Source: Lachnospiraceae bacterium (GTDB lineage Bacteria; Bacillota; Clostridia; Lachnospirales; Lachnospiraceae). From it: DNA of 64,000 nt. The stretch spans positions 18,427 to 82,426 of the forward strand of contig JAAWBX010000022.1 of the NCBI GenBank assembly GCA_022792885.1. Reading direction: 5' to 3'. The notes beneath the pieces are model-generated. The model ran no database searches. It had not been told where the DNA came from and saw only the letters and a list, made by a program, of their open reading frames with translations. The translations under genes and the position numbers were made by a program. The stretch's first letter is position 1. Every line of letters begins with the position of its first letter. Of the stretch, positions 57,900 through 64,000 are shown in pieces.

Positions 57900-58610
57900 T
57901 TATTCCTCCACGGTTACGACCGTACCATGGATCTCTCCCTTCATCGCCAGGGCAATGCCGTTCTCCTCTTTCAGGCTGAAAACCGCCATGGGCATCCGGT
58001 TCTCCTTGCACATTACGGAAGCCGTCATATCCACCACTCCGAGATTCTGATCAATAACTTCCTGAATGGAGATCCGGTCATACTTCCTCGCATTCGGATT
58101 CACGTTCGGATCGCTGTCATACACGCCGTCAATCGACTTCGCGAGAAGAATCACATCGGCCTCCATCTCAATCGCCCGCAGAGCAACACCCGTATCGGTT
58201 GAAAAATACGGATGGCCGGTCCCGCCCGCAAAAAATACAATCTTCCCTTCCTCCAGGCAGGCGTTCGCCTCGTCCTTGGAGAACAACTTCGTCATCGAAC
58301 CGCAGGCAAACGGCGTCAGGATCTGTGTCTTCATCCCTTCCGAGCGGAAGATCTCCGACACATAAATCGCGTTCATTACCGTAGCCAGCATTCCGATCTG
58401 ATCCGCCTTCGTCCGGTCGATCGCGTTACTCGAACGCCCCCGCCAGAAATTCCCGCCGCCGATCACAACGCCGATCTGCACGCCGGCCCCGGCCGCGTCC
58501 TTCACCTGGCGAGCAACATCCTTCACAGTCGCTTCATCAAAACCGGTCTTATTCGGGCCGGCCAGGGCTTCCCCGCTGAGTTTCAGCAAAACCCGTCTTG
58601 CTTTCTCCAT
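57900..58610 (-). CDS. pyrH: UMP kinase
   Basis: PyrH phosphorylates UMP to UDP. The 236-residue protein has LLKLSGEAL, VIGGGNFWRG, TADQIGML-like DQIGMLATVMNAI, and AGGTGHPYFSTDTGVALRA. It is first in the pyrH-frr-uppS-cdsA-dxr-rseP-ispG-polC-csoR series and has its own promoter with a long leader hairpin. Confidence 0.98.
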   Translation of the reverse strand: MEKARRVLLKLSGEALAGPNKTGFDEATVKDVARQVKDAAGAGVQIGVVIGGGNFWRGRSSNAIDRTKADQIGMLATVMNAIYVSEIFRSEGMKTQILTPFACGSMTKLFSKDEANACLEEGKIVFFAGGTGHPYFSTDTGVALRAIEMEADVILLAKSIDGVYDSDPNVNPNARKYDRISIQEVIDQNLGVVDMTASVMCKENRMPMAVFSLKEENGIALAMKGEIHGTVVTVEE

Positions 58611-58644
58611 AATCCCATATCCTGCCTTATTTCATTCTACACAG

Positions 58645-58682
58645 CGCCGCCTGACAAGGACACACGCCCCTGCCAGGCGGCG
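58645..58682 (-). promoter_or_regulatory. 15-bp hairpin in the pyrH leader
   Basis: Arms 58645-58659 and 58668-58682 pair over 15 positions (two G-U) around an 8-base loop. No T-run follows on the minus strand, so it is not a plain terminator. It lies between the promoter and the ribosome-binding site and may control the operon. Confidence 0.7.
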
Positions 58683-58692
58683 GTATGATATC

Positions 58693-58720
58693 AGTATATC
58701 ATAAATCGCGGAATTGTAAA
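58693..58720 (-). promoter_or_regulatory. Sigma-A promoter of the pyrH operon
   Basis: Minus-strand TTTACA (58715-58720), 16-base spacer, TATACT (58693-58698). Confidence 0.7.
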
Positions 58721-58747
58721 GAATTAGCGTCCTTTTTCGACCTCCTT

Positions 58748-60406
58748 TTAGACCGCCGAATGATTGATCGCCGTTAAAAGCGCGTCGATGGAAGCCTGAA
58801 TAATATCCGGATTCACCCCGGCGCCCCAATGCTGCCGCCCGTCCGGCGTCTGGATTCCCACATAAGCGATCGCCCGGGAACTGGAACTGCGCTCCAACGC
58901 GTGCTCCTGATATGTGATCAACTCATACTCCAGGTCGTACGCTTTCAAAAGCGCGTTGCTCACGGAATCCAGACGGCCGTTCCCCGCCGCGCACGTAATT
59001 TTGTACTCGCCCCTGTATTCCGAATGTACCTCGGCCGTCATGCCGTTTTCCCGATTAAAATGCACTTCCGTGATCTTGAAAGGTTCGGAAATATTCTCAA
59101 ATTTAGCCTTGAACACCTCAAAAATCTCCGCCGGTTTCAATTCTTTATTCTGCTCATCGGAAACCGCCTTCGCGGCGTACCCGACGGCCTCCCGCATCTT
59201 CGCCGGCAGATTCAACCCGAAATGCTTCTCCAGTACATACCCCACGCCGCCCTTGCCGGACTGGCTGTTGATCCGAATCACATCCGCGTCATAATTGCGC
59301 CCGATATCTTTCGGATTGATCGGAAGGTAAGGCACGGTCCATGTGCCCGGCCGCTCCTCCTCGATCCACTTCATACCCTTGGCGATCGCATCCTGATGCG
59401 ATCCGGAGAAGGCCGCAAATACCAGCGCGCCGCAGTAAGGATTCCTCTCGTACACATGCATATTGGTATTCCGCTCATAGATCTCGCAAATGTGCGGCAT
59501 ATCCGTAAAATCCAGTCCCGGCTCCACGCCCTGTGAATACAGATTCATAGCCACCGTGACCAGATCCACATTCCCCGTACGCTCTCCGTTTCCGAACAAC
59601 GTTCCTTCCACCCGGTCGGCTCCTGCCAGAATCCCCATCTCCGTATCGGCCACACCGCACCCTCTGTCGTTATGCGGATGAATCGACAATACCACGTTTT
59701 CCCGGTATTTCATATGGGTGCTCATATACTCGATCTGCTGGGCGTACACGTGAGGCATCGACAACTGCACCGTCACCGGCAAATTGACGATCGCCTTGTT
59801 CTCCCCCGTCGGCTTCCATACATCCAAAACCGCGTTGCAGACCTCCAGGGAATACTCCGGCTCCGCGCCGGTAAAACTCTCGGGGCTGTACTCAAACTGA
59901 TAATTCCCGTTTGTTTCGTCCGTCAGATCTTTCAGAAGTTTCGCTCCCTCAACGGCAATCGCCTTGATCTCTTCCTTTGATTTGCGGAACACCTGCTCCC
60001 TCTGAGCCAGAGAAACGGAATTATACAGATGAACGATTGCTTTTTTCGCCCCTTTTAATGCCTCGAACGTTTTTCGGATAATATGTTCCCTGGCCTGGGT
60101 CAATACCTGAATCGTCACATCCTCCGGAATCAGGTTCCGGTCGATCAGAGCCCGCAAAAATTCATACTCGGTATCGGAAGCCGCCGGAAAACCCACCTCG
60201 ATCTCCTTAAAACCGATCTCAACCAGAAGTTTAAAAAAATCCAGCTTCTGTTCCAGCGTCATGGGGACGATCAGAGCCTGGTTTCCATCCCTTAAATCCA
60301 CACTGCACCAGAGCGGTGCCTTCTCGATATGATCCTTCTTCGCCCATTCCATACAGGTTACCGGCGGCATAAAATATTGTCTTCTGTAACGATTCACATA
60401 CTTCAT
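58748..60406 (-). CDS. leuA: 2-isopropylmalate synthase, LeuA type 2
   Basis: LeuA condenses acetyl-CoA with 2-ketoisovalerate, the first step to leucine. The 552-residue protein has the HMGL-like barrel with LWCSVDLRDGNQAL, VLSIHPHNDRGCGVADTE and FGNGERTGNVDL, and a C-terminal leucine-feedback domain. The long form with MPPVTCMEW is the yeast/actinobacterial-like LeuA2. The ATG at 60406 has AAGGAG upstream. Expression is controlled by the T-box leader immediately upstream. Confidence 0.96.
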   Translation of the reverse strand: MKYVNRYRRQYFMPPVTCMEWAKKDHIEKAPLWCSVDLRDGNQALIVPMTLEQKLDFFKLLVEIGFKEIEVGFPAASDTEYEFLRALIDRNLIPEDVTIQVLTQAREHIIRKTFEALKGAKKAIVHLYNSVSLAQREQVFRKSKEEIKAIAVEGAKLLKDLTDETNGNYQFEYSPESFTGAEPEYSLEVCNAVLDVWKPTGENKAIVNLPVTVQLSMPHVYAQQIEYMSTHMKYRENVVLSIHPHNDRGCGVADTEMGILAGADRVEGTLFGNGERTGNVDLVTVAMNLYSQGVEPGLDFTDMPHICEIYERNTNMHVYERNPYCGALVFAAFSGSHQDAIAKGMKWIEEERPGTWTVPYLPINPKDIGRNYDADVIRINSQSGKGGVGYVLEKHFGLNLPAKMREAVGYAAKAVSDEQNKELKPAEIFEVFKAKFENISEPFKITEVHFNRENGMTAEVHSEYRGEYKITCAAGNGRLDSVSNALLKAYDLEYELITYQEHALERSSSSRAIAYVGIQTPDGRQHWGAGVNPDIIQASIDALLTAINHSAV

Positions 60407-60478
60407 TCTGTCTGATCTCCTTTTCTCCATTCTTTTTTGCGGGCAGGAACCGGCAGCTTCCGTCGAATACATGACAAC

Positions 60479-60832
60479 AAAAAAGCTTCCGCCTCCTCCG
60501 ATATCAAATCATGATATCCTCCGAGACGAAAGCCACTCTTTTAAATCAGGCTCACGCGGTACCACTCAGGTTCGCACAATGCGCACTTAACCGGATACGG
60601 ACGCCTTCGCGTCTTATATCCTCCCCCGGATAACGGCGGGGCATCCGTCTGCGCCTACTCCCGGGTCCTCCGCCACGCCTTCCGCGGCAAAAACGATCCG
60701 TTCCGGATCCGGTTTGGGGCAGCCGCTCCGAGGCGAGTTCCATTCTTCCCTTCTGCTGCCTCGCACCAGGCGACAGCTCTCTGAAGACCGGTCGGAATGT
60801 ACTATTCCTCTTCCACGCATTTTCCCATATTT
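60479..60832 (-). promoter_or_regulatory. Leucine-specific T-box leader of leuA
   Basis: A T-box riboswitch that reads uncharged tRNA-Leu. The T-box sequence TGGTACCGCG is at 60555-60566. Stem I has the AGAGAGC and GGTGCGAGGC features and a specifier loop GAACTCGCCTCGGAG with the codon CTC (60735-60737), a Leu codon. The terminator (60479-60533) has 11-bp and 7-bp helices around a 4x4 internal loop followed by TTTTTT. Low charged tRNA-Leu would favour readthrough into leuA. Confidence 0.95.
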
Positions 60833-60838
60833 TTATTC

Positions 60839-60867
60839 ATTTTAACAGAAGCCCGAATCCCTGTCAA
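60839..60867 (-). promoter_or_regulatory. Sigma-A promoter of the leuA T-box leader
   Basis: Minus-strand TTGACA (60862-60867), 17-base spacer, TAAAAT (60839-60844). Confidence 0.85.
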
Positions 60868-60947
60868 GCGAAAGTTCACCCTTGTGAAAATTCCTCCGAA
60901 AGAAACAAATCCCTTATTTTTTAATCGATTTTTCTCCGCTTTTATGC

Positions 60948-60953
60948 TACAAT
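60948..60953 (+). promoter_or_regulatory. Extended -10 element of the glycosylase gene
   Basis: TGCTACAAT (core 60948-60953) lies about 30 bases upstream of the start codon. The -35 region is poor. Confidence 0.4.
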
Positions 60954-60984
60954 TTTTGTACCATATTTATAGAAAGGAATTCTC

Positions 60985-61482
60985 ATGGCCTCCTACGAAC
61001 ACGTCGTCCATACCTTTGAACCGGTCTTTGATAAAAACTCCCGAATCCTGATCCTGGGCTCCCTTCCCTCGGTCAAATCCAGAGAAGCACAATTTTACTA
61101 CGGACATCCTCAGAACCGTTTCTGGAAACTGCTGGCTCTTTTGACAAATTCTTCCCTTCCGGAGAATATCGGAGAAAAACGCGAACTCCTTCTCGCCAAT
61201 AAAATCGCCCTGTGGGACGTCATACAAAGCTGCGACATCATCGGTTCCAGCGACAGCTCCATCAAAAATGTCGTCCCCTGCGACCTGCCGGGCCTTCTGA
61301 CCCGGGCCCCCATTGAACGGATCTACGGAAACGGAGCCAAAGCCTGTCAGCTATACCGAAAATACTGCCAGCCGAAAACCGGAAGGGAGATCCTTCCCCT
61401 CCCCTCCACAAGCCCGGCCAACGCCGCTTTCTCGCTGGAAAGGCTGAGAAAGATCTGGGAGGAAGAGTTAAGACTGCAATAA
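60985..61482 (+). CDS. DNA-deoxyinosine glycosylase, uracil-DNA glycosylase superfamily
   Basis: A 165-residue base-excision enzyme that probably removes hypoxanthine (deaminated adenine) or related lesions from DNA. LILGSLPSVKSREAQFYYGHPQNRFW is the active-site region; NKIALWDVIQSCDIIGSSD and the C-terminal LPSTSPANA motif fit the Mug/TDG-like deoxyinosine glycosylases. AAGGA precedes the ATG. It stands alone between leuA (divergent) and the ferredoxin gene (convergent). Confidence 0.88.
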   Translation: MASYEHVVHTFEPVFDKNSRILILGSLPSVKSREAQFYYGHPQNRFWKLLALLTNSSLPENIGEKRELLLANKIALWDVIQSCDIIGSSDSSIKNVVPCDLPGLLTRAPIERIYGNGAKACQLYRKYCQPKTGREILPLPSTSPANAAFSLERLRKIWEEELRLQ

Positions 61483-61483
61483 C

Positions 61484-62173
61484 CTAACGTATATAAGAAG
61501 ACAGAAGGAAATTATCGGATGACCGAACGCTGCCTTCCGTAGATATCGTTACCACCCGGCAGGGAATGAAACGCCCGCAATTTTGCAGCGCCTTTTTAAC
61601 CGCCATTTCCAGCCCGCCGCAGCAGGGAACCTCCATGCGCAAAACTGTAACTCCCGAAATATCGCTGCCCTTTAAAATCTTCAGAAGTTTCTCACTGTAA
61701 TCCACGGAATCCAACTTCGGGCATCCGATCAACGTAACCCTGTCTTTCATATAATCTTCATGAATCCCCGCATACGCATAAGCGGTACAATCCGCCGCAA
61801 TCAACAGTTCCGCCCCCTTAAAATACGGAGCGTCCACCGGGACCAGTTTAAGCTGACAGGGCCACTGAGCCAATCGCGAAACTGCCGGCCCTTCCGAAAC
61901 AGACTCCTGATTTTTTACTCCGGCCTTCTCGGCCGTCTTTCTCTGAGCCGCAAGGACTGCTTCCTTATCATAAGCCGGGGCTTCCCGCTCCTCAAACGTG
62001 ATTGCGCCGCCGGGACATTCAGGAAGACAATCACCCAATCCGTCGCAGTAATCCTCCCGGGTAAGCTTCGCCTTTCCGTCAATGAGCTCGATTGCGCCCT
62101 CATGACAGGCTTTCACACAAAGCCCGCAGCCGTTACATTTTTCTTCTTCGATTTTTATAATTCTTCTTATCAT
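61484..62173 (-). CDS. 4Fe-4S dicluster ferredoxin-type protein
   Basis: A 229-residue protein with an N-terminal two-cluster ferredoxin domain: CNGCGLCVKACHEGA and a second set CDGLGDCLPECPGGA in which the first Cys spacing is altered. The C-terminal 160 residues include several more Cys (LIAADCTAYAYAG, IGCPKLDSVD, EVPCCGG) and a C-terminal region of unknown role. Proteins of this shape are often encoded beside Crp/Fnr regulators in Clostridia, as here. The ATG at 62173 has AAGGAGG upstream. Function is not known beyond electron transfer. Confidence 0.85.
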   Translation of the reverse strand: MIRRIIKIEEEKCNGCGLCVKACHEGAIELIDGKAKLTREDYCDGLGDCLPECPGGAITFEEREAPAYDKEAVLAAQRKTAEKAGVKNQESVSEGPAVSRLAQWPCQLKLVPVDAPYFKGAELLIAADCTAYAYAGIHEDYMKDRVTLIGCPKLDSVDYSEKLLKILKGSDISGVTVLRMEVPCCGGLEMAVKKALQNCGRFIPCRVVTISTEGSVRSSDNFLLSSYIR

Positions 62174-62182
62174 AAACCCTCC

Positions 62183-62200
62183 TTGATATTCCGGTATCAA
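62183..62200. promoter_or_regulatory. Inverted repeat TTGATA-N6-TATCAA in the divergent intergenic region
   Basis: The arms match the FNR half-site TTGAT, but spaced six bases apart rather than four. It overlaps the ribosome-binding region of the ferredoxin gene, so it could be a control site for the divergent pair. Confidence 0.4.
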
Positions 62201-62226
62201 TATACTACAATGTTTCCAAAAAGTAT

Positions 62227-62240
62227 GTGGTTTTGACCAC
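62227..62240. promoter_or_regulatory. 5-4-5 palindrome GTGGT-N4-ACCAC, candidate Crp/Fnr operator
   Basis: A 14-base inverted repeat with 5-base arms and a 4-base spacer lies just before the ribosome-binding site of the Crp/Fnr-type gene. The spacing is that of FNR/CRP-family sites, and the position suits autoregulation. Confidence 0.55.
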
Positions 62241-62255
62241 GAAAGTGAGGTTTTT

Positions 62256-62939
62256 ATGAATCTGAGCTTTCTTTCCCGGACTTCCTTGTTTCAGGGGTGC
62301 TCCGAAAAGGACATCCGCCGGATCACGGAACAGTGGAATCTTCGGCCTCTCTCTTATAAAAAAGACGCTGTCATCTACGAAGAAGGTACGATTATCACTC
62401 AGATCGGCCTGGTGCTTTCCGGGAGCGTCCGAATCGGATTCTACGATTTCCGCGGAAATCAAAACATCCTCGACATCGCCTACACCGGAGATATCTTTGC
62501 GGAAGCTTACGCCTGTATCCCAGAAGAGCCGTTGATGATCCATGTCACGGCCAATGAGCCCTGCGAGATCCTGTTTATCCGGGTACCGGAGCTATTCAAT
62601 TCTCAAAATCGTTCCGACACACAAAACCGTTTACTTCGGAACCTGATGACTATCTGCGCGCAAAAAAACCTTCAGCTTTCCCGAAGAAGCCTCCACACTT
62701 CCCCGAAAACCATACGGGAACGCCTCCTATCTTACTTCTCCTTTCTGATCCGGGAGCAGGGATCCCACAAAATTGCGACCCCCTTCAACCGTCAACAGTT
62801 AGCGGACTATCTAAATCTCGATCGCAGCGCCCTGTCCAAAGAACTAGGGCGTATGAAAAAAGAAGGATTGCTTGATTATCATAAAAATATTTTCGAATTG
62901 AAGATCCAAAATGAACCCGGCGAAAAACCAGCCGATTAA
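62256..62939 (+). CDS. Crp/Fnr-family transcriptional regulator
   Basis: A 227-residue regulator with an N-terminal cyclic-nucleotide-type beta barrel (about 1-120; EEGTIITQIGLVLSGSVRIGF) and a C-terminal helix-turn-helix (about 170-215; FNRQQLADYLNLDRSALSKELGRMKKEG). The barrel lacks the N-terminal cysteine cluster of Fnr, so oxygen sensing by Fe-S is unlikely; a cyclic nucleotide or other effector is possible. It is divergent from the ferredoxin gene and probably regulates it. GAGG is five bases before the ATG. Confidence 0.92.
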   Translation: MNLSFLSRTSLFQGCSEKDIRRITEQWNLRPLSYKKDAVIYEEGTIITQIGLVLSGSVRIGFYDFRGNQNILDIAYTGDIFAEAYACIPEEPLMIHVTANEPCEILFIRVPELFNSQNRSDTQNRLLRNLMTICAQKNLQLSRRSLHTSPKTIRERLLSYFSFLIREQGSHKIATPFNRQQLADYLNLDRSALSKELGRMKKEGLLDYHKNIFELKIQNEPGEKPAD

Positions 62940-63410
62940 AAGCCGCCATTATCATTCCCACGAACGCCGGCTGACAACGAAAAAGGACATCTTTATAAAT
63001 CTTTTTTACCGGATTTTTCATTTTCCCGATTTCCTTCGTCCGGATGCGAAAAGCCGGCTTTGTCTTCGCCGGAGGCAGGCATCCACACAGGCCGGGTTCT
63101 GCCCGACCGCGCGCAGGGTATAGCAACCGTCGCATTTTCCGATAACTCCCAAACCCTCCAAGACAATATCCCTTATTCGACTCACGAACAGTTATTTGTC
63201 CCGTGCAATTTAAATCATACAACGGTTACGCAATTAAATAAAAAATCTCCTGCGGTAGATTATCCTTATTCGGTTTCATGCTTCTAACCTCTTCATAGTA
63301 AGCATTTAATTTCGGGATGGATTTTCTCACCCCGGATTCAGCTTTAAGTACAATTGTTGTGATTAAAGAAGAGATACAACAGTGATGGCTAATCAGATAT
63401 AATCATTTCA
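62940..63410. other. 470-bp region without a recognisable gene
   Basis: After the Crp/Fnr gene the sequence has a GC-rich part (62990-63130) and an AT-rich part (63200-63410). Open frames here are short or overlap the regulator gene antisense and show no family resemblance. A TATAAT at 63398-63403 stands just before the hairpin-rich block, but its -35 region is poor. Confidence 0.5.
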
Positions 63411-63757
63411 CAGCCTGGAAAAGCGGTGATCAACCAGCAGGAAGAAAGCAAAGCGAGAGCGTCTGGGGACGACCTAGGCGCTCCTTCCTCTTTATAGGCC
63501 CCCTCCTAAGAATGCACTTACTCACCACCGTCATCGGCTGATGGTTGTATGGTCTGCAGCCATCGTGCGCCCTCCAGGGGCGACTCCACCTGACGCACAC
63601 CTTCCCTGCCCAGTATGGACAGACCAGCAGACGCCACCAGCGGCTTGGGCATCGGGCGAAGCTGCGCCGATGCACCGGGGGCCGTCGGCCACCAACAAGC
63701 TGCGCCAGGTATATACCGGCGCATTGCTTGCCACTACTATCAGCACCTATATATGAG
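63411..63757. ncRNA. Candidate structured noncoding RNA of unknown class
   Basis: A GC-rich block dense in mutually compatible hairpins: AGGAAG/CTTCCT enclosing an 8-bp stem (63457-63464 with 63476-63483); GTGCG/CGCAC (63565-63569 with 63594-63598) enclosing a CCC/GGG hairpin; GCATCG/CGATGC (63649-63654 with 63668-63673); and a 9-bp hairpin with one bulged A (63701-63723). All six frames are open for about 200 bases yet none resembles a protein. No terminator is obvious on either strand, so strand and ends are uncertain. No known RNA family was recognised. Confidence 0.45.
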
Positions 63758-63759
63758 GA

Positions 63760-63788
63760 TTGAATGTCATTCGTATTGGTGGTATACT
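63760..63788 (+). promoter_or_regulatory. Sigma-A promoter of the VanZ-like gene
   Basis: TTGAAT (63760-63765), 17-base spacer, TATACT (63783-63788), about 50 bases upstream of the start codon and directly after the hairpin-rich block. Confidence 0.75.
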
Positions 63789-63843
63789 TGGGGTGTAACA
63801 AATCGCAATTTGAATATAACGGTAAGTGGAAAGAAATGATGCA

Positions 63844-64000
63844 ATGAAGTACCTGATAAAATATTTCATAGATTTTACAATGTTGGTTTTCCTATATGCT
63901 TTCGTCTTTTTCAGGAGATGGAGGACCCAGGGCAGAGACCGCCTGCTTGTCAACACTCTTATGTATGCATACCTCTCTCTGGTCCTCTATTTTACCATGA
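63844..64000 (+). CDS. VanZ-like membrane protein, 3' end cut by window
   Basis: An ATG at 63844 opens a frame that runs to the right edge: a hydrophobic first helix (YFIDFTMLVFLYAFVFF), a basic loop RRWRTQGRDRLLVNTL and a second helix MYAYLSLVLYFTM. This is the N-terminal pattern of VanZ-family proteins, some of which lower susceptibility to teicoplanin; most are uncharacterised. The ribosome-binding site is weak (GGAAAG about 14 bases away). An in-frame GTG at 63826 is an alternative start. A good promoter precedes it. Confidence 0.65.
   Translation, partial: MKYLIKYFIDFTMLVFLYAFVFFRRWRTQGRDRLLVNTLMYAYLSLVLYFTM

Noticed and set aside
62785..63222. 145-codon minus-strand frame overlapping the 3' end of the Crp/Fnr gene
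   Set aside because: It overlaps a confident gene antisense, lacks a ribosome-binding site and shows no recognisable domain.
63430..63801. Open frames on both strands in the hairpin-rich block
   Set aside because: All frames are open because of GC content; none has a convincing start signal or protein resemblance. The block is better explained as structured RNA.
1..64000. CRISPR arrays, insertion sequences, rRNA operons and phage genes
   Set aside because: No regularly spaced repeats, transposase motifs, rRNA signatures or phage structural genes were recognised.

Overview
The window looks like a chromosomal segment of a spore-former-related anaerobic Firmicute, most likely a Clostridia/Lachnospiraceae member. 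The evidence is the Gram-positive PolC-type replicase, the order rimP-nusA-rnpM-ylxQ-infB-rbfA-nrnA-truB-ribF, the order pyrH-frr-uppS-cdsA-dxr-rseP-ispG-polC, a ferredoxin-type Rnf complex, a SpoVB-like flippase, a Spo0A-type DNA-binding domain, a T-box leader on leuA, and many TTGACA/TATAAT-like promoters and AGGAGG ribosome-binding sites. The family-level placement is inference. Nearly all genes lie on the minus strand, so the window is read mostly right to left.

Layout. 1-0.3 kb: Spo0A C-terminal-type domain cut by the window edge. 0.4-5.6 kb: carbonic anhydrase, a cell-wall amidase lipoprotein, and the sulfur set iscR-iscS-iscU-mnmA. 5.7-10.2 kb: SpoVB-like flippase (plus strand), ligA, and a pseudouridine synthase with a tandem-repeat leader. 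10.2-20.1 kb: accessory region with GyrI-like and TfoX-like proteins, a LytTR/GHKL two-component pair, two WYL regulators, a TetR-ABC transporter operon, a DJ-1/PfpI protein, and an arsR-permease unit with a broken thioredoxin-like remnant. 20.1-26.8 kb: queA, an SH3 membrane protein, a DUF5688 protein, tRNA-Arg, pnp and rpsO. 26.8-36.6 kb: NlpC/P60 hydrolase and the rimP-to-ribF translation operon. 36.7-40.6 kb: two M20 amidohydrolases with a membrane transporter. 40.9-41.1 kb: tRNA-Glu and tRNA-Pro. 41.2-47.5 kb: a flavin-based electron-transfer locus containing EetB-like and EetA-like proteins, ApbE, a small FMN-binding protein and rnfB-A-E-G-D, with no rnfC. 47.6-58.7 kb: csoR, polC, ispG, rseP, dxr, cdsA, uppS, frr, pyrH. 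58.7-60.9 kb: leuA behind a leucine T-box. 61-63 kb: deoxyinosine glycosylase and a ferredoxin divergent from a Crp/Fnr regulator. 62.9-64 kb: a mostly gene-free stretch with a GC-rich, hairpin-dense block that may be a structured RNA, then the start of a VanZ-like gene cut by the right edge.

How the genes work together. The isc genes supply persulfide sulfur for Fe-S clusters and, through MnmA, for tRNA thiolation. ApbE can load covalent FMN onto RnfG, RnfD and the small FMN-binding protein, and the EetA/EetB-like pair suggests a link to extracytosolic flavin electron transfer. The rimP and pyrH operons couple transcription termination, translation initiation, ribosome recycling, isoprenoid and phospholipid synthesis and DNA replication. 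The strongest leads are the rnfC-less Rnf/Eet-like locus, the candidate structured RNA near 63.4-63.7 kb, the remnant beside the ArsR-controlled permease, the CTG-start TetR gene and the duplicated leader element upstream of the pseudouridine synthase.
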